DNA from: Allodiplogaster sudhausi
Lineage: Eukaryota > Nematoda > Chromadorea > Rhabditida > Diplogasteridae
Assembly (NCBI GenBank): GCA_945643635.1
Contig: CALZFC010000035.1
Coordinates: 1,809,501 to 1,873,500, forward strand
DNA: 64,000 bases
Direction: 5' to 3'
The notes under the pieces were generated by a model that did no database searches, had not been told where the DNA came from, and saw nothing but the letters and a program-made list of their open reading frames with translations. Every line of letters starts with the position of its first letter. Position 1 is the stretch's first letter. Both the position numbers and the translations under genes were made by a program. Below are positions 54,609-64,000 of this stretch, one piece after another.

Positions 54609-57090
54609 CTTCATTAGTAGAGTGACACGCCAATTTCACATTTATGTTTGTTACTATGTAGATAATGATAATTTTCTACACGTACTATGTACATTTGAAT
54701 ATATACTACATTTGGATGTGGACTCTGAGAGTCCTGCAATATTATTTTTGACTGCGTGAGTCTCGTTAGCTCGGAATCGTATTTAAGACAGCCTCTCCAT
54801 ACGACTCGAGCACGACATTATTGGGTGCTGCCCTGGGGAATTTTTTTTCGATTTCGTTTATGAAAATTGGCTCACCTATACAACTCGACGTCCTCTACAA
54901 CATACCGAACATTTTAATTTTTTTTAAGAAAAATTTCGTTCGAGAAATAGTACAGTACCCTTCAAAATATGATGAACCATAACTCGGCTCAGTTTCCGAA
55001 TTTGACGATAATAAAGATACCGTTCGATAGCCCGTTGGACACACTTCAATTTTGATCTTCAGTAAAATTTTCTAAAAAATCCATTTTCGACCCAAAACAC
55101 GGCCCTGAACATTTTTGTGACCACTTTTTGGCAAATTTTTGTTCATTTTTGGAAAGAGTACCCTGCAGTTTTTGATATGTTTTTTTGATATATGAAATTT
55201 TCTACAAGAATTCGTTTCAGGCAGTAACATAGCGGTAGGCACACCTGTAAAAGTACTCTTACAGTCTCCCTCTCTCGCTCTTCTTCCTTTTCATTATTAT
55301 CTCTATCCTTCGTATCTGCTATAACACTCTCTCATTCTACATCCTTCTCCCGCTATCCCTAGAAGAAGGAGGCAAGGAATTGCTTGCAAACATGTTTTCT
55401 GTAAGGGCACAATTGTGCTAGAGTACTCAATTCGAAAAAAAAATCAGATTGGTCTACCAACCATAGCGACTAGAAGAAGACAGGCGGAAAGTAACTTGCA
55501 GACAAGGAGATGCAGAGAGAGAGAGAGAGAGAGAGAGCGTGAAACTGAGGATGAGGAGCATATGTGGTCTCCCTCACGCTCTCTCATCCAAGTTCTCTCA
55601 ATCTCTCTCGCTCTCTTTCTTTTTTTCTCTCTCTCTCTTAATACTTCGAATCGCGAAAATTGCGGGATAGAAATTCATGGTTTCTTTGGCATTTCTTCCT
55701 TGCTGGTGCTAGTAGAGGATGGTTGTGATTCTACTTTCTTTTTCTTTTTACGAGGCTGGGAAGCAAGGCAGACTAGACTTCGTGGTGGCTTCTTTCTCGT
55801 CGCGCCATTCATCGCTTTCTCGTCCATTTCCGTATTCATTCCACTCTTGTTTTCCTCTTTCTCACACACTTCCATTTTAAAGGAGATGGGCGATGCGAGA
55901 GCGTTGAACCAACCGGTCTAGGACACGCCACAAGATTGTCTTCCTCAACACGGTCAGCGAAAGGAAGAACAAGTCGGCAAGTATTCTGGAGTCTGCGGAC
56001 ATATGGCCAAAAAATGTCTTTATTAGTTTAGCAAAAAAGAGCTTGCGTTCTTCTTGATTTCATGGCTTTCGAGATTCTTGCCTTTCTGTCTGTTCGGCTC
56101 CGAGCAAGAATGTTCTAACCTAATCCACTAGGACCTTATTTTTTTTGTTGTTTGAAAATACATACATAGTAAAAAAAACTTCATTAATGTTTCTTTACGA
56201 AGAATGCTTTTCGAATAACTTTCGTCTGACTAATTGCAAGCAGTATTAATCAAGTCCTAAGCAGTGGAAGTCTCAAGGCATATACATATCTTCTCTGACG
56301 AAACAAGTAACAGTGTGAAGGTTGGAGAACGTAAAAAGAAGTCAAGATGGATACTTTCGGAAAAAAAGAGTAAGAATGGATATGAGAGAAAAAGTGGCGT
56401 CGAATGAAACTCATATCTCTTTTATTTCAAGACTGTCGTATGGGGCAGCCGCTCAAGCCGTCGAAACAAATGTAAAGTGACGGTATGGTGGAAAGCGCAA
56501 AAGAGTGAAAATAATACGGAAGTTGAATAAAGGGTATAATTGAGAGAGAAATGAAAATGTGGATGAAATGGAAATGAGTGAGATTATGATAAAATTGGCA
56601 GATTTGAAAGAAAAGGCAACCTCCTTGCATGCAATAGAACTCTTTGCCTGACATTTCACCTGCAAAACCGGGCACTTTTTAAATGTTGTTGCGAAATCGA
56701 TGCTAATATTACAAAAAAAGTGCAAGAAGAATCGTATAAAAGCCTTCGTGATTGGGACATTTGTGTCATTCCTTCAAATCGCCATCTTACTGGAAGGTCG
56801 TCTCTCTTGGCCGCTCTGCTCGACTGCCTTTTCATTCCATTCACCTCGCCGTCAGCTTTCTTCTTAATTCCTCTCGTGAAAAAACAATTGGTTTCTCCTA
56901 ATTTTTTATACAAGTTTTCATTATTCTATCCTTCCTTTAACCTAGCAAGAACATTCTTGTATTCATTATTTAATATTGAATTGCAGTTTTTCGGGAAGCT
57001 TCGTCGCTTGATTTTGCAGTTTTCGAGTGAAGCCATGTCAACATACCCGGTTTATATCAAAAGAGACAATATTTCTTATTTCGAAAAGTG
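54609..57090. other. Long non-coding stretch with repeat-like and GA-rich sequence
   Basis: 54,830-55,200 is a low-GC tract that looks like an old repeat. 55,500-55,540 is a GA microsatellite; the plus frame across it (55,415-55,921) is mostly chance. A minus-strand Lys/Ser-rich frame (55,675-55,875) could be an exon but has no partner. 56,000-57,000 shows no gene. Confidence 0.4.
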
Positions 57091-60000
57091 ATGAAGAGGG
57101 CTTCCTTCAGAGGTGCGAAACAGTGATTGGTGATACTCAAGACTGCCATAATGAAACCGAGACGTGGTGCCAACTGAAGTACCGGAAGTCTCTGAACTCA
57201 AAATGGAATCTCGAGCAATACGAATGCGTGGCCCACCTCGGCGTTGAAGGATGCTCGCAAGTTGACAACTTCAACATAAGCGACGCCCAGTTCGTCTGTG
57301 CCTGCCAAACGGAAGTCGAACCGTGCAACAGCGAGATGTGGAAGAAAGCAAGACTGAAAGAAGTCAAGGAAATGTACGACGCGTACTTCACCACTACGAC
57401 GACTACGACAGAGCTGCCTACTACGACTCCGAGCACTGTCACTGAGGAAGAGGTCTCCTTTTTGCACCAAAATTAACTGTGCTGCTAAATTTGAATAATA
57501 ACAAAAGTATTACAGTATGCAAAGAACATGCTTAATTCTATAGATATTTTCGCTTCAGACGACGACCACGACGGCCCTGCTTACGCAGTCAACTACGGCG
57601 GTTTTGAAGGTTCGGCAGAAGTACAAATCAAAAATGCTTGCCAATCTATGGCTTGAATAAATTTCTGCTTGATCCCCTGACAAGCGCAATCCTTTGTTCC
57701 AGTCTGGCTTCACACCCTGGATCATCATTGGCAGTGTCGGCCTTTGTCTCCTTCTCGTGGCCATTGGTGGAGTCGGTACGCGAGGGTTATCTGTAGATTT
57801 TGAGCGAATGTTCAACATCGATCCTTTTACAGTTTTCTTTGTGCGTCGCCGCAGCCGCAACAAGGCAGCCGAGAAGAAGGGAGAGCAGACGAAGCCGTTC
57901 ATAGACAGCGTGCTGGAGAAGCGGCTGCTCACGTTCGCCATGACTGACACGGATGAGTCGACTTTCATCGAGGCAATGGGCACTGTTCAAAACGCGCCCG
58001 AGGAGAAGATCACGCGCCGCATGAAAAGTTTGAATATCCCGCCGTGTATGACTACTGTAACTGTAAAAATAGACTACTCTAAAAATTCATTTGAAATGTT
58101 CTGAATAGCAAAAAATAATTAGAAAAAGCAAAAAAAAAACAGCTATTTAAATAACAAAAAAAAATTTTTTTTTTAGTAATTATGACTTCTGTGGGTTGCT
58201 TCGGTATCTACGATATTGAGGGGCGCTGTAATGCGGTAAGAAGTCATGTTATTCTTTTAGTTATTCGCCTTATTACTATATCAACGAGTGTGACCATATT
58301 GCTTGATCTTGCATTTTCCTTTTAGCATCTTGTCAACTACACGCACTACGCAGCGGAGGTTTATCCGCCGGTGCCCGCCGACGCGAAGCCGGACGAATAC
58401 GGCTCGGTGGCCACTATGAACGATTGGCGCCTTGCACAGAGGTCACATTTCCTGCAAAATAGATTCCAAATTGATTTTGTGTGCATTTTGCAAAGAAACT
58501 ATGGCGGTCTCTCGTTCAAGACACTCTACACCAATCGTGAAGAGGACGGCGCTGCCTCGGTACGGCGCCCTTCCGCGTCTCAACGCGAATGTCATCGAAG
58601 GAAGTGGCGGCATCATTGTTGGCCAGGTTACTGTAACGGCTAAGGATTAGCATGTATATATGAGGGATGACCTATAATAAACTTAAATAAAATATTCACT
58701 TCCAGATCGTGACCGAGCCACAACTGGCCATCTTCTGGGAGACAGCGGTCGAGTTGGGAATCGGCAGCATTGTGCACATTTGCGAGCGAGTCGAACAAGA
58801 TGTCAGTATTTATTAGTAAGATTAAACATCTATTTGTATATGAGAATGACAATAAAGCAATTAGAAATTAAACTAGAGAGAGATACGAGCAATTGAAATA
58901 TATTGCAATAATAATAACAGATTGGCCTGAACCTGCCACTGGGCAGTTCGCCGCAGGAGCTGCAGAGGCTGGTCGACGCCTTTGTCGGCAAGAATCGCTT
59001 GAGTGCTGGAGGCGATGAGAAGAGCAAGAAAAGTGTCAGGGAGAAGACGATTGAATTGGAGGAGCTGACCGTTCCGGAGGAGAGCCAGGTTGAGCTGAGC
59101 GCGATGGGGTCTATAAGACCTTTAGGGGACAGCAAGAAGAGCTACTCCACGACGGACGGGGGCGTCAAGAAAGACAAGAGCGTCAAATCGAACAAGAGCG
59201 ACAAGAAGGACAAGAGCGTCAAGAAGGACACGAGCGTCAAGAAGGACAAGAGCACCAAGAAGGGCACGAGCGCCAAGAAGGACACGAGCGCCAAGAAGGA
59301 AAAGTTTGTCCATCTTCTATTGACCAGAATTTGTCGGCTGCCTGGAACCTATTTGTTCAGCCTACTTACCATATATCTTCAGGCCTCCTCCACCGAAGCG
59401 GACTCTTCCGGCCGAGCAGCAGACGCGTCTCTCCGTGATGCTCTCCTACGACAAGAAGCACATCATCACAGTGCGCATCGAGGAGGAGCCGTTCATGGTG
59501 AGATCTTAAAAAAAGAATTAAATTTGATCAAAGTAATTGAAAGGGTATATGAAAAAAATGTATGGCAGCAGCAATAATTAGAGATGTCATTTTGAGGATG
59601 GCGTAGAGGAGCGCGTGGTGCACGTGGAAGTGCGCAGCCTGGATGGCAAGACGGTCGAGAAGACGGCAACCATTGCGCACACCAACATTACATTCTGGCC
59701 GGAGCTGAAGCTGCCCGACGACTTGGATGCCATTCTGGCGAGTTTTTTTATTGTTATCGAATGAGTATGTTATGAAATACTTGGAAATGTTATTAAATAG
59801 ATGCCGATCAAGTAAAGTCTGTCTTTCCCATTTAGCCGGTGATCGAACGTGAGCTGGCGCGCTTCGAGAAGTTCGTTCCGATGAAGAATCTGAAACGCCA
59901 CCTGGTGCAGTTTCACATCTCTCTCTCTTTATTTCTCTTTCTCTCTACCCCTTTCTTTTTCTCTGTCTCTCTCTCTTTCTCTGACTCTATCTTCCTCATT

Positions 60001-60698
60001 CTCTCTTCATCTATCTCTATCCCTCATTCCCTCTCTTCCCCTGCAGGTCTTCATCCAGGATGGAACTGGCTGCGGCCGCTCCTGTCAGCTGGCTGCCATG
60101 ATCAACATGCGTCGCCAGCTCGTGAATGGGCCTCGCGAGGAGGAAAATGGCTTTATGTGGCATGTGCGAGTTTGCTTTTTAGCTTTTTAACACATCCTTT
60201 TTATGCATAATTTCTGGTTCCTTAATTCAAGGACGAAGTTCAAGCTCATGCGGAGGCGGTGAAAAAGTCGCGCTGCGGCTCCTTCCCAAACATCGCGGTA
60301 CGGCGCTACCTACTATTATTGTCAGGATATGATAGCATTGGACATGATTGCAGGATGGACTCTACGTCTTCCACGTCCTCGCTGCGTACATATTCCCTCT
60401 CCTGAGTGAGACGAAGCTCCGCGAGAATTCCGAAATATTCAGGGATGCAAACCGCAAAATGATGCTGTAAGCAGAAAAATCACAAATTAAATTATCTTTG
60501 TTGTAAAGGAGCCGTGCTCTGAATAATTAACAAATGGATTTATAAACGAGAATCAATTCGCATTAGTCTAAGGCGTTTTTCCAGAAAGTTTGAGTAATTG
60601 TTTTTTCAACTTGATTTTTATTCAACAGAAGAATAGCCAAATATTTGCATAAAAATGGCCCTAATGTAAAATCATTCGCTACTTGGCTTCTTTATTAA
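57091..60698 (+). CDS. Transmembrane protein-tyrosine-phosphatase-like pseudophosphatase
   Basis: Exons seen include 57091-57452, 57559-57609, 57703-57775 and 57833 on, ending at 60,628-60,698. The ectodomain is Cys-rich (about nine Cys) with a Thr-rich stalk. The membrane span reads PWIIIGSVGLCLLLVAIGGV, followed by basic RRRSRNK. The cytosolic part has PTP landmarks: RLNANVIEG, AIFWETAVELGIGSIVHICE, a WPD-loop equivalent reading FWPELKLPDD (Asp to Glu) and a P-loop equivalent reading FIQDGTGCGRSCQLAAMI. The catalytic HCxxGxxR Cys is Asp, so it should lack phosphatase activity and may bind partners. A Lys-rich hexapeptide repeat interrupts the domain. The start exon was not found. One exon near 58,500-58,628 has two competing frames, and the RYGALPRL frame is the family-like one. 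AATAAA follows at about 60,699. Confidence 0.7.
59161..59300 (+). repeat. Coding minisatellite: KKDxSx hexapeptide repeat
   Basis: An 18-bp repeat (AAGAAGGACAAGAGCGTC and variants) encodes about seven Lys-Lys-Asp-x-Ser-x units within the phosphatase-like domain, before the PPPKRTLPAEQQ segment. Confidence 0.85.
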
Positions 60699-61465
60699 AT
60701 AAACAAAAATGGTCGTAGGGAGAAGGTTGCGCTGCGACAAGAAGACAAGAAGACGGCAGCCGTCTTCCCGACTGCAATCCCCAAACCGGCCGCCGGCCCC
60801 AGTCTCGCTGCCTGAGTTGGGCATGCATGGCTCTGCCCACCCGTCTAGTCTGACTCCACACACACACATAACACACCCCTGAACCTGCACACCAATTCTT
60901 CTATTCCTCTGTAATTGCTATCACAGCGAGTACATTCCCATGAACATCATTTTGCCCTCACCATGACATGTAGTGAATAAAGTAGCTTTTGAAGATTAAA
61001 TGTATTCTTTCATTCTTTCTTTGTATTCTTTCTCAAAAGTGAAGTTGAAAAAAAGGATAGAGCAACCAAAGAAGTCTTGAATAGCACTTCATAAAATGGT
61101 CTTTTCTGGTAGCATGACTAGAATGGGAGAGCAGTGCATGGGAGTGAGCAGAGAAAAACACGAGGATTGATGGGCGGAGGGTCTTAGAAGGCTTGCAAGC
61201 ATAGAAGAGGTGATATGAGACGTAAGTAATAAATTGTTTTCTAAGTCGAGTCAGTCGCCGCAGTATGCTTCCGTAACCAAACGCTCTTCCTGCTCTTCTT
61301 CCTCAAGGGAACACTCTCTGTAAAGGGGGATATCTGTCGGCTGCACGATAAAGATATGTAGGGAAAAAGTGGAGAAGTATAGTAAAAAAAAATTCTATTC
61401 GTGTGAGTCAGTGTATGTAGAAAACAAAATCCTAACCTCTCAGAGAGGCAAGCGAGGCCAAGTGG
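60699..61465. other. Intergenic, no gene seen
   Basis: 3' UTR of the phosphatase-like gene, then AT-rich sequence. If the STELLO-like gene has earlier exons they should lie here, but none was recognised. Confidence 0.4.
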
Positions 61466-63906
61466 ATGCCAGCCATGGAGAGAAATTCGATGAAGAAGGT
61501 TCTTGTGTCATTTTGAACTCTTGCACGTCCTGAAGAACACGCTCTTTCATAGACGCGCCTTCTTCGGTCTCTTCCTGCTGTCAACGGTTAGCTTAGCCTG
61601 TTGGCTGCCGGCTCGCGGCAAGAGGCATAAGGTGCGGTTTCAATTACTCTCTCCAGGTCGACTTTCGCGTCACGGACATTTGGCGCAGATTTTACACTCA
61701 GAAGCTGCTGCACTTGATTGGCGAGTCCGTTTCGTTCGTCCCGCCGAACGCCGTCCAAAACCGAAATCAGCAGGACTTTCTAAAGGACGTTGACCAAGAA
61801 AGGTTATCATCTTTTTTCCAGCTAAATTGTTGATCGATGCTAACCTTTGCGTCATTATAATGCTCCGTTATCGATTGAATTTTCTTACATTTTTAGTGTC
61901 TTATTGTAATGTCTCATAGATATTCAGGCAAAAAGAGTTTAAAATAATTTTTTTTCTCCTTCAAAATTAAGTTTTTAATTTTCTTTTAAAAATAGGATTC
62001 TTTTTTCTCCTTTAAAGAGACGTCTACGACAAGGCGGGCGATCTGCTGCACTTTCTCGATGTCTGAGCGTGCGTGGGCGCAACGATCGAAGAGTGCGCCG
62101 TGAGCCTTGCCTTTGACATGGCCGATGCGGGATTCTGGGGCCACGAGGACGCCGAGCTGATTAGGCTGTGGATCGGAGATCTACGCGAGATCGGGTTTAC
62201 TTTTCACTTCTATGACTTTCACTTGTATTAAATTTATAGTAGATTTTTCTCGGATTCACTTATAATGGATTTATAGTAGATTTTTTGCGGGTTTCACTTC
62301 TAATTAATTTGTGTAAAAAATTTTCTGGCCTCAACTTATTGTTAGTGCAAAACTAATCAATTTTTTTTTGTTCTTCCTTTGAAGCTATCAATTCCCTCCA
62401 CTCGTCACCCTCAACGACACCGCCGCCGACTACAATGTCAAGATGGACGGGAACGACGCGTCGTCGCTCCACAACTGCCGCCAGATGCACATTGAGCTGC
62501 AGAAGGATCGGCCGGTATGGCACATTTCTCATTTCAAGGAGACAAAGAACTCGCATTTGAATTCGCGCGTACTTTGCATTACAGAAAGGCGGCGAGAGAG
62601 CACATGTCCTTTTATATGAGACGAGACAATAATAGTTGAGAAAATTCAAATAGATTTGAGTCTCGAGCACCTTTAATTAACTATTATAATTAAAGTAAAT
62701 GAGCTTGTATTTCCTTCCTTCTTTTATTGGGATTTTCGTAGACTTTTCAAATTTTCAAGGCTTTCCATTAAAAAGCAATATAAATATTTTTCGAACATTT
62801 CTTAAGCGATTCTTTTTTCTCAAGGCTCTCGAGCGCGCCGAAGAGAAGATCCGCAACTTTGGCGACCTCGAGTCGTGGTGTCGAATGGCAGCGTCGACCG
62901 CCTACTTTCGCCTCTCGTATCCGACTCCCGATGAGGTCGCTCGAGCACACGTGAAAGAACAAGTCGTCTGGGAGAAGTTGGATACGGTAATAGTCTTATT
63001 TAAAGTTATTTATGGCATATATTTAGATATAACTTGAACATTAAGACAAAATAACATTGATATGATGGTTTAATTGAAAACCATGAATATTGCTTTTTTT
63101 AAATTATTTTATTAAATAATATTTTTAAGAAGAAATAATATGTAATCAGGTGCTGATCCTGACGCAAAACTTCCGCTGGACGTACGGAATGGGCTTCCAG
63201 CAGCGGCTGTACAGCGGATTCTTCACTGCCATTTTTTTCTGCGGCGCGTTCGACGAAGAGAAGATCGTCAAGGCGTACGATGGTATTGTTTATTTAAATA
63301 TGTTTTGAATTCGCGCCTTTTCCCTGAATAAAAATGTTATGTGAATAGAAAACAATTATGATGATAAACAATTTTAAAACGGAAACTTAATATTTTAGAT
63401 AAATTCCCGCCAATTCGCGGCGCGATCAACTACGTGTATATAAGCGAAGCAGAGATGCATAAAGGCTATCGCATGTACTATTGCCTCGCAAAGGTGCAAG
63501 AGTTACGACTGCAGAATGTCAAAGGTCAGACTGTTTTGATCTCATTTCTTTTTTTATTGCCTTATAAAACGTCATGACAATCTACCTTTTTTTTTTCTTA
63601 ATGCGACAATCGTAATATATTTGGAAATCGTGTCAGGCAAAGGGCGCCGCGAATTCAAAACAGAGTTTTTGGTGCTCTTTTAGCTTTGCGGCACATTTAA
63701 CAGGCTATTTCATGGTCGCCGATGACGCTGTGTTCAACGTCTTCCATCCAATCGATCTCAGCATACCGAACGCTATTGCTCCGTGGCCGGGCGCGGAGCC
63801 CTTGCAAGAAACTTTCTTTTCGTCTTTTTGGAATAGCATAGCCTATGTGTATGTATCTACATATCACATGAACATTCAATAAAGTAACAAAAAAGGGAAA
63901 GAGGAA

Positions 63907-63941
<35 letters not shown>

Positions 63942-64000
63942 AGCTATTCCAGGTGGCCGAGCGAGTACGGCATGGTCAAGATGGTCGAGTCACTCGAGCT
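61466..64000 (+). CDS. STELLO/DUF288-like glycosyltransferase-family gene (partial, internal TGA)
   Basis: Exons 61466-61498, 61536-61586, 61657-61802, 62018-62194, 62385-62514, 62825-62986, 63150-63282, 63399-63524, 63704-63848 and 63953 onward join in phase. Family marks are TVDFRVTDIWRRFY-like text, MADAGFW, IGYQFPPL, WTYGMGFQQRLYSGFF, INYVYISEAE and GYFMVADDAVFN. These match the STELLO/DUF288 group, which is linked to Golgi glycosylation in plants. An in-frame TGA (62064-62066) follows HFLDV, where plant STELLO proteins have a Trp (FLVxW). Text on both sides is conserved and in one frame, so this is a recent nonsense change, an edited codon or an error. The N-terminus starts late in the domain, so upstream exons may be missing. 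The 3' end leaves the window. Confidence 0.7.
63632..63682 (+). repeat. Short intronic repeat, copy 4
   Basis: GTCAGGCAAAGGGCGCCGCG then AATTCAAAACAGAGTTTTTG and ..CTCTTTTAG, in an intron of the STELLO-like gene about 20 bp before its acceptor. Shorter matches lie at 13,198-13,229, 62,553-62,583 and 63,302-63,326. Confidence 0.65.

Noticed and set aside
55415..55921. 168-codon plus-strand frame
   Set aside because: It is made of GA and CT runs with no splice partner or family resemblance.
46599..62066. Genetic code change with TGA read as Trp
   Set aside because: TGA is the natural stop of other genes here (for example the peptide gene ending at 26,229), so reassignment does not fit.
1..64000. 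CRISPR array, prokaryotic operons or ribosome binding sites
   Set aside because: The repeats are microsatellites, tandem duplications or mobile elements; the gene structure is eukaryotic with introns throughout.

Overview
The window is eukaryotic nuclear DNA from a nematode. The evidence is short introns with GT..AG borders, secreted proteins built of ShKT domains, a tandem cluster of nematode-type seven-transmembrane chemoreceptors (Srg superfamily) and a DUF288/STELLO-type protein. I cannot name the genus. Exons were rebuilt by eye from splice sites, reading phase and family similarity. Where every exon phase agreed, confidence is high; no transcript evidence was available.

Layout. 1-5.2 kb (minus): two small secreted-protein genes, one Gly/His/Lys-rich and one with many Cys motifs, plus a lone terminal exon. 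5.9-15.6 kb (plus): three tandem chemoreceptor copies, of which the third is intact, the second has lost its start codon and the first has lost splice sites. 16.4-18.6 kb (minus): a nine-exon secreted protein of unknown family. 19.5-22.5 kb: a 3-kb inverted-repeat element holding a broken ribosomal protein P2 gene and a nested palindrome. 22.6-26.2 kb: fragments of a minus-strand gene, then two divergent paralogous secreted Tyr/Pro/Gly-rich genes. 26.9-28.6 and 33.7-35.2 kb (minus): a duplicated gene for a secreted protein with five ShKT domains. One copy is intact and the other has a nonsense codon. Between them lie duplicated flanks and a remnant of chemoreceptor 3' flank.

36.5-48 kb (minus): an atlastin/guanylate-binding-protein-like GTPase gene with a coiled-coil C-terminus. 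A complete Ty3/gypsy LTR retrotransposon (39,027-46,535; matching 650-bp LTRs, TGTG target duplication, one 2020-codon Gag-Pol frame) sits in one of its introns on the same strand, eight bases past the 5' splice site. 48.4-51.5 kb: a dispersed ShKT exon fragment and a LINE that keeps its 5' part but lacks reverse transcriptase. 52.2-54.6 kb (minus): two unrecognised Cys-rich genes. 57.1-60.7 kb (plus): a transmembrane protein with a tyrosine-phosphatase fold whose catalytic Cys is replaced. 61.5-64 kb (plus): the start of a STELLO/DUF288-like gene that runs off the window.

The genes do not form a pathway. This looks like an accessory, repeat-rich region: secreted cysteine-rich proteins, chemoreceptors and decaying duplicates, reshaped by several kinds of mobile element. 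The points most worth follow-up are the retrotransposon and its unusual C-terminal extension, a short repeat found repeatedly in introns and once supplying a 3' splice site, and two genes that read TGA where their families have a conserved Trp.
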